The notes below the pieces were generated by a model. That model was given only the letters and a program-made list of their open reading frames with translations. It did not search any database and was not told the origin of the DNA. Position numbers and translations under genes: made by a program. Source: Frankia alni ACN14a (GTDB lineage: Bacteria > Actinomycetota > Actinomycetes > Frankiales > Frankiaceae). Taken from it: DNA of 64,000 nt. The stretch's first letter is position 1, and every line of letters starts with the position of its first letter. Below are positions 56,125 through 64,000 of the stretch, piece after piece. The stretch spans positions 6,070,962-6,134,961 of the forward strand of contig NC_008278.1 in assembly GCF_000058485.1 (NCBI RefSeq). The letters run 5' to 3'.

Positions 56125-57958
56125 ATGCTGGCGGACGTGGCAGGTATCCCCTCGGACCCGTCGGACGGCACGGGCAGACGCGGCAGCGGATCCCCGCGAC
56201 CAGCGAAAACGCCCGGTAGCGGTCCGCCGGCACCGCGCGCCGCGCGCCCGCCTGTCGCGCCGGACCGCCGGACCGTCCCGCTCCCCGGCTCGCCCGCCGC
56301 GCCGGCCGACCCGCTCGGTCCACCAGACGGCCCGCAGGACTCCCCGGACAGCCTGCTTGACTCGGACGAGCCGCGCGCTCCGTCGGAGAGTCCCTTCGCC
56401 TCGTCCGGAGACGGGGACGGGGACCCCACGCCGGCCGAGGCCGATCGGGCTGCGGCGCGACGGCGCATCGCCGCGCGCGGGCGGGCAAGGCGCGGCGTGC
56501 GCACCCCAGCCCTCGGCACCGCGGCCCCCGGCGAGCTGCCCGCCCTCGACGACTACCCGGACCAGCGCATCCCCCCGCTGGACAACCTGCGAACGGGTGC
56601 CCCGACCGGCGACGGCCCGGGATCGGCAACCGTCGGCGGCACCAGCGAGGACGTGGTCCGCCGGGTCGAACGCTCCAGCGGGATGCTCGCCTCCCGCGCC
56701 GCGGCGCGGATGAGCGAGGTCCTGCCCTGGTTTCCGGCCATGTCGGCGAGCCATCGGGCCGGGATCCAGCTCGTGGTCCAGGCCGGCATCTCCTCGTTCG
56801 TCGAGTGGTGTCGGCGACCGGAGCACGCCCGGGAGCTGTCGGAGGACGTCTTCCGGGTCGCCCCGCGCGAGCTCGTGCGGGCGGTGACCTTCCGTCGCCT
56901 GGTCGATCTGGTCCGGGTCGCGGTGGAGGCGATCGAGGCCGAGGTGCCGAACCTGGCCGGCCCCGAGGACGAGCTGCGGCTGCTCGCCGACGTCCTGCGC
57001 TACTCCCGCGACATCGCCTTCGCCGGTGCGGTCGTCTACGCCCGCGCGGCCGAGGAGCGCGGCGCCTGGGACGCCCGGCTGGAAGCGCTGGTCGTCGATC
57101 ACGTGGTGCGTGGCGAGGTGGACCGGGCGCTGCCGTCGCGGGCGGCGGCGGTGGGCTGGCGCAACCCGCCGGCCGTGACCGTCATCGTCGGCGGCGCCGA
57201 GGGCAACGCGCCGGAGGCGGTGGTCGACGAGGTGCACCGGCTGGCTCGGGCGGCCCAGCTGGAGGTGCTTGCCGGGGTCCATCACAACCGGCTGGTGATG
57301 GTGGTCGGCGGCCGGTTCGCCACCTCCGACTTCGCCACCTCCGACGACATCGGTCGAACCGACGGGCTGGCGGCCGCCACCGCGGCCGGGGACACCGCGA
57401 CCGCCGGCGGCCCCTCCGGCGCCGGCGCGCCGGGCGGCCAGGCTCCCGACCGGCAGCCCGGCGCCACGGTGCACACCGCACTCGACGCGGCCCGGGCACT
57501 GCTGCCCGCCTGCGGTCCGGGGCCGGTCGTCGTCGGCCCGGTCGTCGCCGACCTGACCGGCGCACCGCGCGCCGCCCGGGTGGGCGCTCGCCGCGACCGA
57601 CGTCGTCGCCGCCTGGCCGGCCGCGCCCCGGCCGGTCCAGGCCCGGGCGCTGCTGCCGGAGCTGGCGCTGGCCGGGGACGCCGATGCCCGGCGGGTGCTC
57701 GTCGAGGAGGTCTACCTGCCGCTGCGCGACGCGGGCACGCCGTTGTTGGAAACCGCCGGGGCGTATCTCGACTTCGGTTCGTCCCTGGAGGCCACGGCCC
57801 GAGCCCTCTACCTCCATACCAACACTGTCCGTTACCGGCTCCGAAAGGCCGCGGAGGTCTGCGGACTCGACCCCGCGGATCACCGGGAGCGTTTCATCCT
57901 GCATGTTGCGCTCGTCCTGGGACGCCTCGACGGTGCGTTATCTACAGGGAAAACATGA
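56125..57958 (+). CDS. PucR/FasR-like transcriptional regulator of fatty-acid synthesis, interrupted by a one-base frameshift
   Basis: Begins at ATG 56125 with GGAGGG seven bases upstream. About 190 low-complexity residues precede the conserved part: SEVLPWFPAMSASHRAGIQLVVQAGISSFVEW, EDVFRVAPRELVRAVTFRRLVDLVRV and AIEAEVPNLA. These are typical of the regulator next to actinobacterial fabD (FasR). After APRAARV near 57582 the frame loses similarity, while the next phase continues correctly (ALAATDVVAAWPAAP...). It ends with the PucR helix-turn-helix GSSLEATARALYLHTNTVRYRLRK, stop at 57956-57958. One extra G in the run 57582-57584 explains this. Restored, the protein would have 610 residues. 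Without restoration the DNA-binding domain is lost, so this is either a sequencing error or a recent inactivation. Immediately upstream of fabD. Confidence 0.8.
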
Positions 57959-58089
57959 TCGGGCGCATCGCTCCGGAGTCGTCGCACCCCAGTGCGAGAA
58001 CGGTCACATCGGGCCACTCTGCTGGCCTGTCACGCGAATCCGGCCCGATGCCCGCAGCACGAACGAATTCACGGTGACGGCAGATCGGT

Positions 58090-58106
58090 TTGTAGGCCAT
58101 CTACAA
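58090..58106. promoter_or_regulatory. Candidate FasR operator upstream of fabD
   Basis: TTGTAG-GCCAT-CTACAA is a perfect inverted repeat (6-bp arms, 5-bp centre) located 70-86 bp upstream of the fabD GTG, directly after the regulator gene. It stands out as AT-rich in a GC-rich region. Confidence 0.5.
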
Positions 58107-58175
58107 CGCCCGGTCGGGACATCGGTGAGTGGCCGCCAGCGACAAGTAGTCCTCCCGAAGGGTTAGGTAGTACAC

Positions 58176-59201
58176 GTGCTCGCGATCCTCGCACCCGGCC
58201 AGGGTGCACAGACCCCCGGACAGCTCCGCGCCTGGCGCGGTCTCCCCGGGGCGGAGGAAAGGCTGCGCTGGTGGTCGGCCGCGGCTGGCATCGATCTGCT
58301 GGAGGTCGGGTGCGAGGCGCCTGCCGAGACGATCCGGGACACGGCGATCGCCCAGCCGCTCATCGTCGCCAGCGGTCTCGTCGCCGCCGAGCAGCTCGGC
58401 CTGCCGGTCGCCGCCCCGGTCGGCACCACCTCGCTCGTCCTGGCAGGCCACAGCGTCGGGGAGATCACCGCCGCGGCCCTCACCGGCATCCTCTCTGCGG
58501 AGGAGGCCCTGGTCCTCGTGGCCCTGCGCGGCCGCGCGATGGCCGAGGCGGCCGCGCGGACCGAGACCGGGATGACGGCGCTGCTCGGCGGGGAGCCTGA
58601 GGCCGTGACCGCCCGGCTGGCCGAGCTCGGCCTGACCGCGGCGAACCGCAATGGCGCCGGCCAGATCGTCGCCGCCGGCACGACGGAGGACCTCGCCCGG
58701 CTCGCGGCGGAACCGCCCGCGGGCGTCCGGCTGCGCCCGCTGTCCGTCGCCGGCGCCTTCCACACTCACCACATGTCCTCGGCGCGCGACGCGCTCGGCG
58801 CCGTCGCCGGCGGCATCCGGCCGGCCGCGGCCCGGGTGGCGACCCTGTCCAACGCCGACGGTACGGTCGTCACGGACCCGGCCGATCTCCTCTCCCGACT
58901 CGTCGCCCAGGTTGCCGCGCCGGTCCGGTGGGACCTGTGCCTGGCGACGCTGCGGGGGCTCGGCGTCACCGCGGTCATCGAACTGCCGCCGGCCGGCACC
59001 CTGGCCGGCATCGCGCGTCGCGAACTGCCCGGCGTGAAGATCCTCGCCGTGAAGAGCCCCGACGACCTGCCCGCCGCGCGGGAGCTGATCGCCGAGCACG
59101 TCGGCACCGACCACCTCAGCCAGGCGCCGGCGAGCCCAGCGCCGCGGACGCCGCCGGACCTGGCGACGGACGACGCGGCCCTCGTCGGGGTGCGGGCGTG
59201 A
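58176..59201 (+). CDS. fabD: Malonyl-CoA:ACP transacylase
   Basis: 341 residues from GTG 58176. The N-terminus MLAILAPGQGAQTPGQL is the acyltransferase opening; the active-site motif LAGHSVGEITAA gives Ser93, and GAFHTHHMSSA holds the catalytic His. RGRAMAEAA carries the Arg that selects malonyl groups. It transfers malonate to ACP for chain elongation. First gene of fabD-fabH-acpP-fabF; its stop overlaps the fabH start (GTGA). The ~40-residue C-terminal tail is Pro/Ala-rich. Expression is presumably controlled by the adjacent FasR-like regulator. Confidence 0.95.
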   Translation: MLAILAPGQGAQTPGQLRAWRGLPGAEERLRWWSAAAGIDLLEVGCEAPAETIRDTAIAQPLIVASGLVAAEQLGLPVAAPVGTTSLVLAGHSVGEITAAALTGILSAEEALVLVALRGRAMAEAAARTETGMTALLGGEPEAVTARLAELGLTAANRNGAGQIVAAGTTEDLARLAAEPPAGVRLRPLSVAGAFHTHHMSSARDALGAVAGGIRPAAARVATLSNADGTVVTDPADLLSRLVAQVAAPVRWDLCLATLRGLGVTAVIELPPAGTLAGIARRELPGVKILAVKSPDDLPAARELIAEHVGTDHLSQAPASPAPRTPPDLATDDAALVGVRA

Positions 59202-60145
59202 GCGCCGTGAGCGGAGCCCGGATGCTCGGGCTCGGCGTCTACCGCCCGACGCGGCTCGTCACCAACGACGAGATCGCCCAGCGGGTGGACACCTCGGACG
59301 CGTGGATCCAGAGCCGCACGGGCATCGCCACCCGGCGGGTCGCCGACGAGGAGGAGACGACCGTCGCCATGGGCGCGGCCGCCGCGGAGAAGGCGCTCGC
59401 GGCCGCCGGCCTGACGGCCGACACCATCGACCTCGTCATCGGCGCGACCTGTACCTCGCCTTCGCAGATTCCCGGCGCCGGGCCGCAGATCGCCCACCGC
59501 ATCGGGGCCGGCAACGCCGGCGCCTTCGACATCAACGGTGCCTGCGCCGGGTTCAGCTACGCGGTGTCGACGGCCGCCGACATGGTGCGCGCCGGCAGTG
59601 TGCGCCACGTCCTCGTGGTTGCCACCGAGCGACTGTCGGACTACACCGACTGGGATGACCGCAGCACCTGCATCCTGCTCGCCGACGGTGCCGGGGCGAC
59701 CGTGATCGGCACGGCCGAGACCGACGAGATCGGCCCGGCGGTCTGGGGCCATGACGGCTCCCGACCGGAGGTGATTCGCGTCCCCGGCTACGGGGACAAC
59801 ATGTTCCGCATGGAGGGCCAGGCGGTCTTCCGCTGGGCGATCTCCCTGGTGCCGACCGTGCGGCAGATCTGCGAACGGGCCGGCGTGGCGCCCGACGAGC
59901 TCGCGGGTATCGTTCCGCATCAGGCCAACCTGCGGATCGTCGAGGCACTCGCGACGGGCATCGGCGCCACGAACGCCGCCGTCGCCCGCGACGTCGTCGA
60001 CTCGGGCAACACCTCCGCCGCGAGCATTCCGCTGGGGCTCGCCCGCCTGCTCGACACCGGCGAGATCCGCCGGGGCGACCCGGTGCTGCTGTTCGGTTTC
60101 GGCGCCGGCCTGACCTACTGCGGGCAGGTCGTGCGATGCCCGTGA
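59198..60145 (+). CDS. fabH: 3-oxoacyl-ACP synthase III
   Basis: 315 residues from GTG 59198, coupled to fabD by a 4-bp overlap. The KASIII catalytic triad is complete: Cys in FDINGACAGFSYAV, His in IVPHQANLRIVEA, Asn in DSGNTSAASIPL. Also TGIATRRVADEEE and FGAGLTYCGQVV are the family start and end blocks. Starts chain synthesis by condensing an acyl-CoA primer with malonyl-ACP; in actinomycetes this enzyme also selects branched primers. A 178-bp gap follows before acpP with no gene. Confidence 0.95.
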   Translation: MSAVSGARMLGLGVYRPTRLVTNDEIAQRVDTSDAWIQSRTGIATRRVADEEETTVAMGAAAAEKALAAAGLTADTIDLVIGATCTSPSQIPGAGPQIAHRIGAGNAGAFDINGACAGFSYAVSTAADMVRAGSVRHVLVVATERLSDYTDWDDRSTCILLADGAGATVIGTAETDEIGPAVWGHDGSRPEVIRVPGYGDNMFRMEGQAVFRWAISLVPTVRQICERAGVAPDELAGIVPHQANLRIVEALATGIGATNAAVARDVVDSGNTSAASIPLGLARLLDTGEIRRGDPVLLFGFGAGLTYCGQVVRCP

Positions 60146-60323
60146 CCCTGTTCGACCTCGCGGCGCGGACACCCGCGCGCCGCGCCGTGCCCCCGGCGGC
60201 CCGATGACCAGGCCCGCCGCACCCCTGTCCCAGGTACCAGCATCCTGGCGCCTGCCCGCGACGATCGCCTGATCGCGCGCAGCCAGCGCCGCCACCAGCC
60301 CAGCTCTCACAGGAGGAACCACC

Positions 60324-60569
60324 GTGTCCCAGGACATTCTCGCCGGCCTCGCCGTCATCCTCGAAGAGGTCGCCGGTGTCGACCCCGCCGACGTCACCCC
60401 CGAGAAGACCTTCATCGACGACCTGGACGTGGACTCGCTGTCCATGGTCGAGGTGGTCGTCGCCGCGGAGGAGAAGTTCTCCGTGAAGATCCCGGACGAC
60501 GACGTGAAGTCCCTCAAGACCGTCGGCGACGCGGTCTCGTACATCCAGCGGGCTGGTGTGGCGGCGTGA
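60324..60569 (+). CDS. acpP: Acyl carrier protein
   Basis: 81 residues from GTG 60324, with AGGAGG eight bases upstream, the strongest ribosome site of the operon. The phosphopantetheine site is DDLDVDSLSMVE (Ser38), and the protein is acidic with the expected four-helix pattern (ILAGLAVILEEVAGV ... DAVSYIQRA). It carries growing acyl chains in type II fatty-acid synthesis. Stop overlaps the fabF GTG start (GTGA). Confidence 0.96.
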   Translation: MSQDILAGLAVILEEVAGVDPADVTPEKTFIDDLDVDSLSMVEVVVAAEEKFSVKIPDDDVKSLKTVGDAVSYIQRAGVAA

Positions 60570-61792
60570 CCACAACCCCAAGGCAGGTCGTCGTCACCGG
60601 CCTCGGGGCAACCACTCCCCTCGGTGGCGATGTCGCCTCGACGTGGGAGGGTCTGCTCGCGGGCCGCTCCGGCGCCCGGCGGCTCACCGAGGAATGGATC
60701 GAGAACCTTCCGGTCCAGATCGGCGCGCCGCTCGCGGCGGAGCTCCCGCTGGGTCGGGTCGAGGCACGCACCCTCGACCGCAGCCAGCAGATGGCACTGG
60801 TCGCCGCCCGCGAGGCGTGGGCTGACGCGGGCTCGCCCGACGTCGACCACGAGCGCCTCGCGGCCTGCGTGGCCTCGGGGATCGGCGGCGTGATCACGCT
60901 GCTCACCCAGCACGACGTGCTGCGGGAGAAGGGTGCCCGGCGGGTCTCGCCGCACGTGGTGCCCATGCTCATGCCCAACGGACCGGCGAGCACCGTCGGC
61001 CTGGAGTTCAAGGCAAAGGCGGGCGTGCACGCCCCGGTCAGCGCCTGCGCGTCCGGCTCGGAGGCCATCGCCCTCGGGCTGGACATCATCCGGGCCGGCC
61101 GGGCGGACGTCGTCATCGCCGGCGGGACCGAGGCCGCGATCGCGGCCCTGCCGATAGCCGGCTTCGCGCAGATGCAGGCCCTGTCCCGCCGCAACGACAC
61201 GCCGGAGACGGCGTCCCGCCCGTTCGACAAGGCGCGGGACGGCTTCGTGCTTGGCGAGGGCGCGGCGATCCTGGTCCTCGAGGCCGCAGAGCACGCGGCC
61301 GCCCGCGGCGCGCGGGTCCACGGCACGCTGGCGGGCGCCGGGATCAGCTCGGACGCCTACCACATCGCCGCGCCGGATCCCACCGGTGCCGGCGCCGCGC
61401 GGGCCGTTCGTGCCGCGTTGCGCTCGGCGTCGCTGGAGCCCACCGACATCGTCCACATCAACGCGCACGCCACGTCGACCCCGGCCGGTGACGTGGCCGA
61501 GGCGGTGGCCCTGCGCTCCGCCCTGGGCGACCACATCGACGCGGTCGCGGTGACGGCGACCAAGTCGATGACCGGTCACCTGCTCGGGGCGGCCGGCGCG
61601 GTGGAGGCGGTGGCCAGCATCCTGGCCCTGCGCGAGCGGATCGTCCCGGCGACCCGCAACCTCGACGCCCTCGACGACGAGATCGCGCTCGACGTGGTGA
61701 GCATCGACAACCGCAAGATCGGCACGGGTGCGGCCCTGTCGAACTCGTTCGGCTTCGGCGGCCACGACGTCTGCCTGGCCTTCACGGTCTGA
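60566..61792 (+). CDS. fabF: 3-oxoacyl-ACP synthase II
   Basis: 408 residues from GTG 60566. KASII triad: Cys in VSACASGSEAIALG, His in INAHATSTPAGD, His in TKSMTGHLLGAAGAVEA. The N-terminal VVVTGLGATTPLGGDVASTWEGLLAG and C-terminal ALSNSFGFGGHDVCLAF are standard. It extends acyl-ACP by two carbons. Coupled to acpP by a 4-bp overlap. A perfect palindrome 38 bases after the stop may end the transcript before accD. Confidence 0.95.
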   Translation: MTTTPRQVVVTGLGATTPLGGDVASTWEGLLAGRSGARRLTEEWIENLPVQIGAPLAAELPLGRVEARTLDRSQQMALVAAREAWADAGSPDVDHERLAACVASGIGGVITLLTQHDVLREKGARRVSPHVVPMLMPNGPASTVGLEFKAKAGVHAPVSACASGSEAIALGLDIIRAGRADVVIAGGTEAAIAALPIAGFAQMQALSRRNDTPETASRPFDKARDGFVLGEGAAILVLEAAEHAAARGARVHGTLAGAGISSDAYHIAAPDPTGAGAARAVRAALRSASLEPTDIVHINAHATSTPAGDVAEAVALRSALGDHIDAVAVTATKSMTGHLLGAAGAVEAVASILALRERIVPATRNLDALDDEIALDVVSIDNRKIGTGAALSNSFGFGGHDVCLAFTV

Positions 61793-61829
61793 CGGCCCCG
61801 CCGCGGGGACGGCCCATGCCGCCCCGCAT

Positions 61830-61847
61830 CGGCCGGAATTCCGGCCG
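61830..61847. terminator. Perfect 18-bp palindrome after fabF
   Basis: CGGCCGGAATTCCGGCCG is fully self-complementary, located 38 bp after the fabF stop, without a T-run. Within the 396-bp gap between fabF and accD (61793-62188) no gene is visible. The structure may terminate or attenuate the fab transcript. Confidence 0.4.
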
Positions 61848-62188
61848 GCCCGGCCGGCACCGTCGGCACGCCGGCGGAACCGCACGCCGCGCCCAGCCGG
61901 GCGCGGATCCGGATCCGCCGGCCGCAGCGACAGGGCACCGAGCGGGTGCCCGCACGGCTCAGCACCACCCCCGTTCCACCGCTGAGCACCGCACCAGATC
62001 CGCCCATCGCAGTCACCTACATGTCGCCGTGACGCCGGCCGCCCCACCGCTGCCACGGCACCGCCCGCCGGTGCGGCGGGCGCCCATGGTCGCCGGACCG
62101 AGTGTGTCGCGGGTACCGGCGCGTACCCCAGGTGGTCGCGCGTCGGCCGATGAACCGGTCCGGCGCCGTTCAGGCAAGGAGACGCACG

Positions 62189-63592
62189 GTGAGTCTGTCC
62201 ACGATCGACCGAGTTGACCCACGCACACCCGAGGCCCGGCTTGCCCGGTTCTTCGACGCCGACACGGTGTCCCTGTTCGCAGCCGGCGACACATCCGGGG
62301 TCGTCGCCGGCCAGGGCCTCGTCGACGGGAACGAAGTCGTCGCATTCGCCACCGACCCGACCGTACAGGGTGGGGCGATGGGGCGCGACGGCTGCGCCCG
62401 GATCGTCCACGCCATCGAGTCCGCCGTCCGACTGGGCTGCCCGGTCGTCGGCATCTGGCACTCCGGTGGCGCCCGGCTCCAGGAGGGTGTCGCCTCGCTC
62501 GACGGCGTCGGACGGATCTTCGCCGCGACCGTCCGGGCCTCCGGCCGCGTCCCGCAGCTCTCGCTGGTGCTCGGCGCGGCGGCGGGCGGCGCCGCCTACG
62601 GCCCCGCGCTGACCGACATCGTCATCATGGGGCCCGAGGCGAAGGTCTTCGTCACCGGCCCGGACGTGGTGCGGTCGGTGACGGGCGAGGAGTGCACCGC
62701 CACCAGCCTCGGCGGCCCCGAGGTGCACTCCAAGCGCAGCGGGGTCGTGCACGTGACCTGCGACTCCGAGGACGAGGCGATCGAGCGGACCCGCGCGCTC
62801 GCGGTCCTGCTCGCCGACCAGCGTGACATCGGCCAGGTCGCCGGGCGCGAGCTCGCCGAGCTGCTGCCCGAGAACCCGCGCCGGGCCTACGACGTGCGGC
62901 CGCTGGTGAACGCCGTGCTGGACGGCGAAGGCATCGAGCTGCACCCGAAGTGGGCCCCGAACATCGTGACCTCGCTCGGCCGGCTCGGTGGCCGCACTGT
63001 CGGGGTGGTCGCGAACAACCCGCTGCGCCGCGGTGGCTGCCTCGACGCCACCTCCGCCGAGAAGGCGGCGCGCTTCGTGCGCATGTGCGACTCGTTCGGC
63101 GTGCCGCTGGTCGTCCTGGTCGACGTGCCCGGCTACCTGCCGGGCGTCGGACAGGAGTGGGAGGGTGTCGTCCGCCGGGGGGCGAAGCTGCTCTACGCCT
63201 TTGCCGAGTGCACCGTGCCGCGGGTCACCGTCGTGACGCGCAAGGCCTACGGCGGCGCGTACATCGCGATGAACGCCAGCTCGCTCGGGGCGACGGCCGT
63301 GTTCGCGTGGCCGACGGCGCAGGTCGCCGTCATGGGCGCCGAGGCCGCCGTCGGCATCCTGCACCGGCGCAAGCTGGCCGAGGTGCCGGCCCAGCGCCGG
63401 CCGGACGTGCTGGCGGAGCTCACCGAGGAGCACATCCGCACCGTCGGCGGCATCGACCGGGCCGTCGAGCTGGGCGTGATCGACGCCGTCGTCACCCCGG
63501 CCGCGACCCGAGGCGCCGTCGCCTCCGCGCTGGCCAGCGCGCTCGCCGACGCCCGCGCCGACAAGAACGTCCACGGCAACATCCCCCTGTAG
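62189..63592 (+). CDS. accD: Acyl-CoA carboxylase carboxyltransferase (beta) subunit, AccD6-like
   Basis: 467 residues from GTG 62189 (AAGGAG seven bases upstream); the open frame extends upstream but without family similarity. Carboxyltransferase motifs: GVVAGQGLVDGNEVVAFATD, GCPVVGIWHSGGARLQEGV, VLGAAAGGAAYGPALTDIVIM, the biotin/acyl-CoA region HSKRSGVVHVTCD, and the C-terminal half's FGVPLVVLVDVPGYLPGVGQEW with RKAYGGAYIAMNA. Its length and its position behind fabF match mycobacterial AccD6 (behind kasB), which makes malonyl-CoA for the same pathway. It is shorter than propionyl-CoA-type AccD5 (~550). The biotin-carrying alpha subunit is not in the window. Confidence 0.92.
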   Translation: MSLSTIDRVDPRTPEARLARFFDADTVSLFAAGDTSGVVAGQGLVDGNEVVAFATDPTVQGGAMGRDGCARIVHAIESAVRLGCPVVGIWHSGGARLQEGVASLDGVGRIFAATVRASGRVPQLSLVLGAAAGGAAYGPALTDIVIMGPEAKVFVTGPDVVRSVTGEECTATSLGGPEVHSKRSGVVHVTCDSEDEAIERTRALAVLLADQRDIGQVAGRELAELLPENPRRAYDVRPLVNAVLDGEGIELHPKWAPNIVTSLGRLGGRTVGVVANNPLRRGGCLDATSAEKAARFVRMCDSFGVPLVVLVDVPGYLPGVGQEWEGVVRRGAKLLYAFAECTVPRVTVVTRKAYGGAYIAMNASSLGATAVFAWPTAQVAVMGAEAAVGILHRRKLAEVPAQRRPDVLAELTEEHIRTVGGIDRAVELGVIDAVVTPAATRGAVASALASALADARADKNVHGNIPL

Positions 63593-63717
63593 CGGCCACC
63601 GGGGCCACCGCGCCCCGTCTCCCAGTGCCCTCGGACCCCCCTGACCCGGGGCCCGAGCCGCAGATCGTTCCGACGCCGACCGCCTCCCCCGGCCGCCGCG
63701 CCGCCCGATCGTGACGC

Positions 63718-63999
63718 TCATCCGTCCGCCAACTGCATCCAGGTGCGCACGACGTTGCTCATCTGCCGCGGGTTCATCCACAGGGCGGCACGGGCGAAGA
63801 TCGGATCCGCCCGCAACGCGACCTCACGTCGCTGCGGTGCGGCGGCGGGCGCGATCGCCCGCATGTGCTCGAAACTGAGGGTGCCCGCGCGGAAGGCCGC
63901 GCCGGAGGCCGGCAGCGCCTCGACGGCATGCGCGACCGCCAGTGCCGTGGCCGTCGTGGGGTGCACCAGCCGGCATTCCCGCCGCAGCCAGGCCGCGGC
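63718..63999 (-). CDS. DUF222 (13E12-type) family gene, partial at window end
   Basis: The frame is open from the window edge to TGA 63718-63720, about 93 visible codons. The text AWLRREC...TALAVAHAVEALPASGAAFRAGTLSFEHMRAI is the DUF222 pattern found in front of HNH nuclease domains in actinobacteria (residues L-x-x-A-R-A-V-x-x-L-P, then G-x-L-S-x-x-H). The protein stops only ~50 residues after that motif (VVRTWMQLADG), where full-length members continue for another 200-300 residues to an HNH domain. So the gene may be truncated or a relic. The start lies beyond the window. Confidence 0.6.
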   Translation of the reverse strand, partial: AAAWLRRECRLVHPTTATALAVAHAVEALPASGAAFRAGTLSFEHMRAIAPAAAPQRREVALRADPIFARAALWMNPRQMSNVVRTWMQLADG

Positions 64000-64000
64000 C

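Noticed and set aside
58766-63781. Open frame of over 1600 codons opposite the fab-accD genes
   Set aside because: Shadow of the fab operon; no domain-like segments and fully covered by genes with catalytic motifs on the plus strand.

Overview
The window is very high-GC DNA (many genes end codons in G or C, GTG starts are frequent, and GTGA stop/start overlaps recur) and looks like a chromosomal segment of a filamentous actinobacterium. Gene content (AccD6-type fab cluster, SoxR with an FMN reductase, giant CHAT/NB-ARC/TPR protein, DUF222 gene, Roadblock protein, fused Liv transporter) is most reminiscent of Frankia or a close relative. That placement is an inference from style and content; no marker gene such as rRNA is present.

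Layout. 1-2.0 kb: 3' part of the helicase gene hrpA, followed by a non-coding stretch with a decayed NB-ARC remnant and minisatellites. 2.8-7.5 kb (minus): secreted PHB-depolymerase-like esterase, then galK and galT as a coupled pair. 7.9-12.1 kb (plus): Tat-exported PhoX/DUF839 protein, SoxR, NADPH-dependent FMN reductase, and a Liv-type lipoprotein. 12.2-15.3 kb (minus): one 1040-residue polypeptide joining LivH, LivM and LivG. 15.9-21.0 kb: a TerD-CAP fusion and a CHAT-protease/NB-ARC/TPR protein. 21.3-25.9 kb: amidohydrolase, Roadblock/LC7 protein, a lipoprotein of unknown function and a second DUF839 protein.

26.2-33.7 kb is the most unusual accessory block. It holds a frameshifted MFS-transporter remnant, a complete asparagine synthetase, a chimeric gene whose first ~90 codons are cytochrome P450-like and whose remainder is the C-terminal part of a Dit1/PvcA isocyanide synthase, and a convergent FecBCD-type metal-chelate uptake operon with a small membrane protein. 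This looks like a partly decayed isonitrile/metallophore locus. 34.1-43.4 kb: FUSC membrane protein, then a LysR regulator divergent from sdhCAB (with a textbook T-N11-A site between them) and a D-amino-acid dehydrogenase-like oxidase.

43.5-54.0 kb is a cell-surface/exopolysaccharide block: a sortase-type (LPFTG) collagen-like protein, a DUF4012 protein, a bacterial tyrosine kinase/chain-length protein, a FlaA1/CapD-like dehydratase, an epimerase and a NeuD-like acyltransferase. Two upstream regions in this block share a GAGTA...TACTC element. 54.2-55.9 kb: a PTP-like phosphatase, a lytic transglycosylase and an S4 protein. 56.1-63.6 kb is the type II fatty-acid synthesis locus: a FasR/PucR-like regulator carrying a single-base frameshift, then fabD-fabH-acpP-fabF and an accD6-like carboxyltransferase, with a perfect inverted repeat upstream of fabD as candidate operator. 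The window ends inside a DUF222-family gene on the minus strand. I saw no rRNA, tRNA, CRISPR array, insertion sequence with ends, or prophage.
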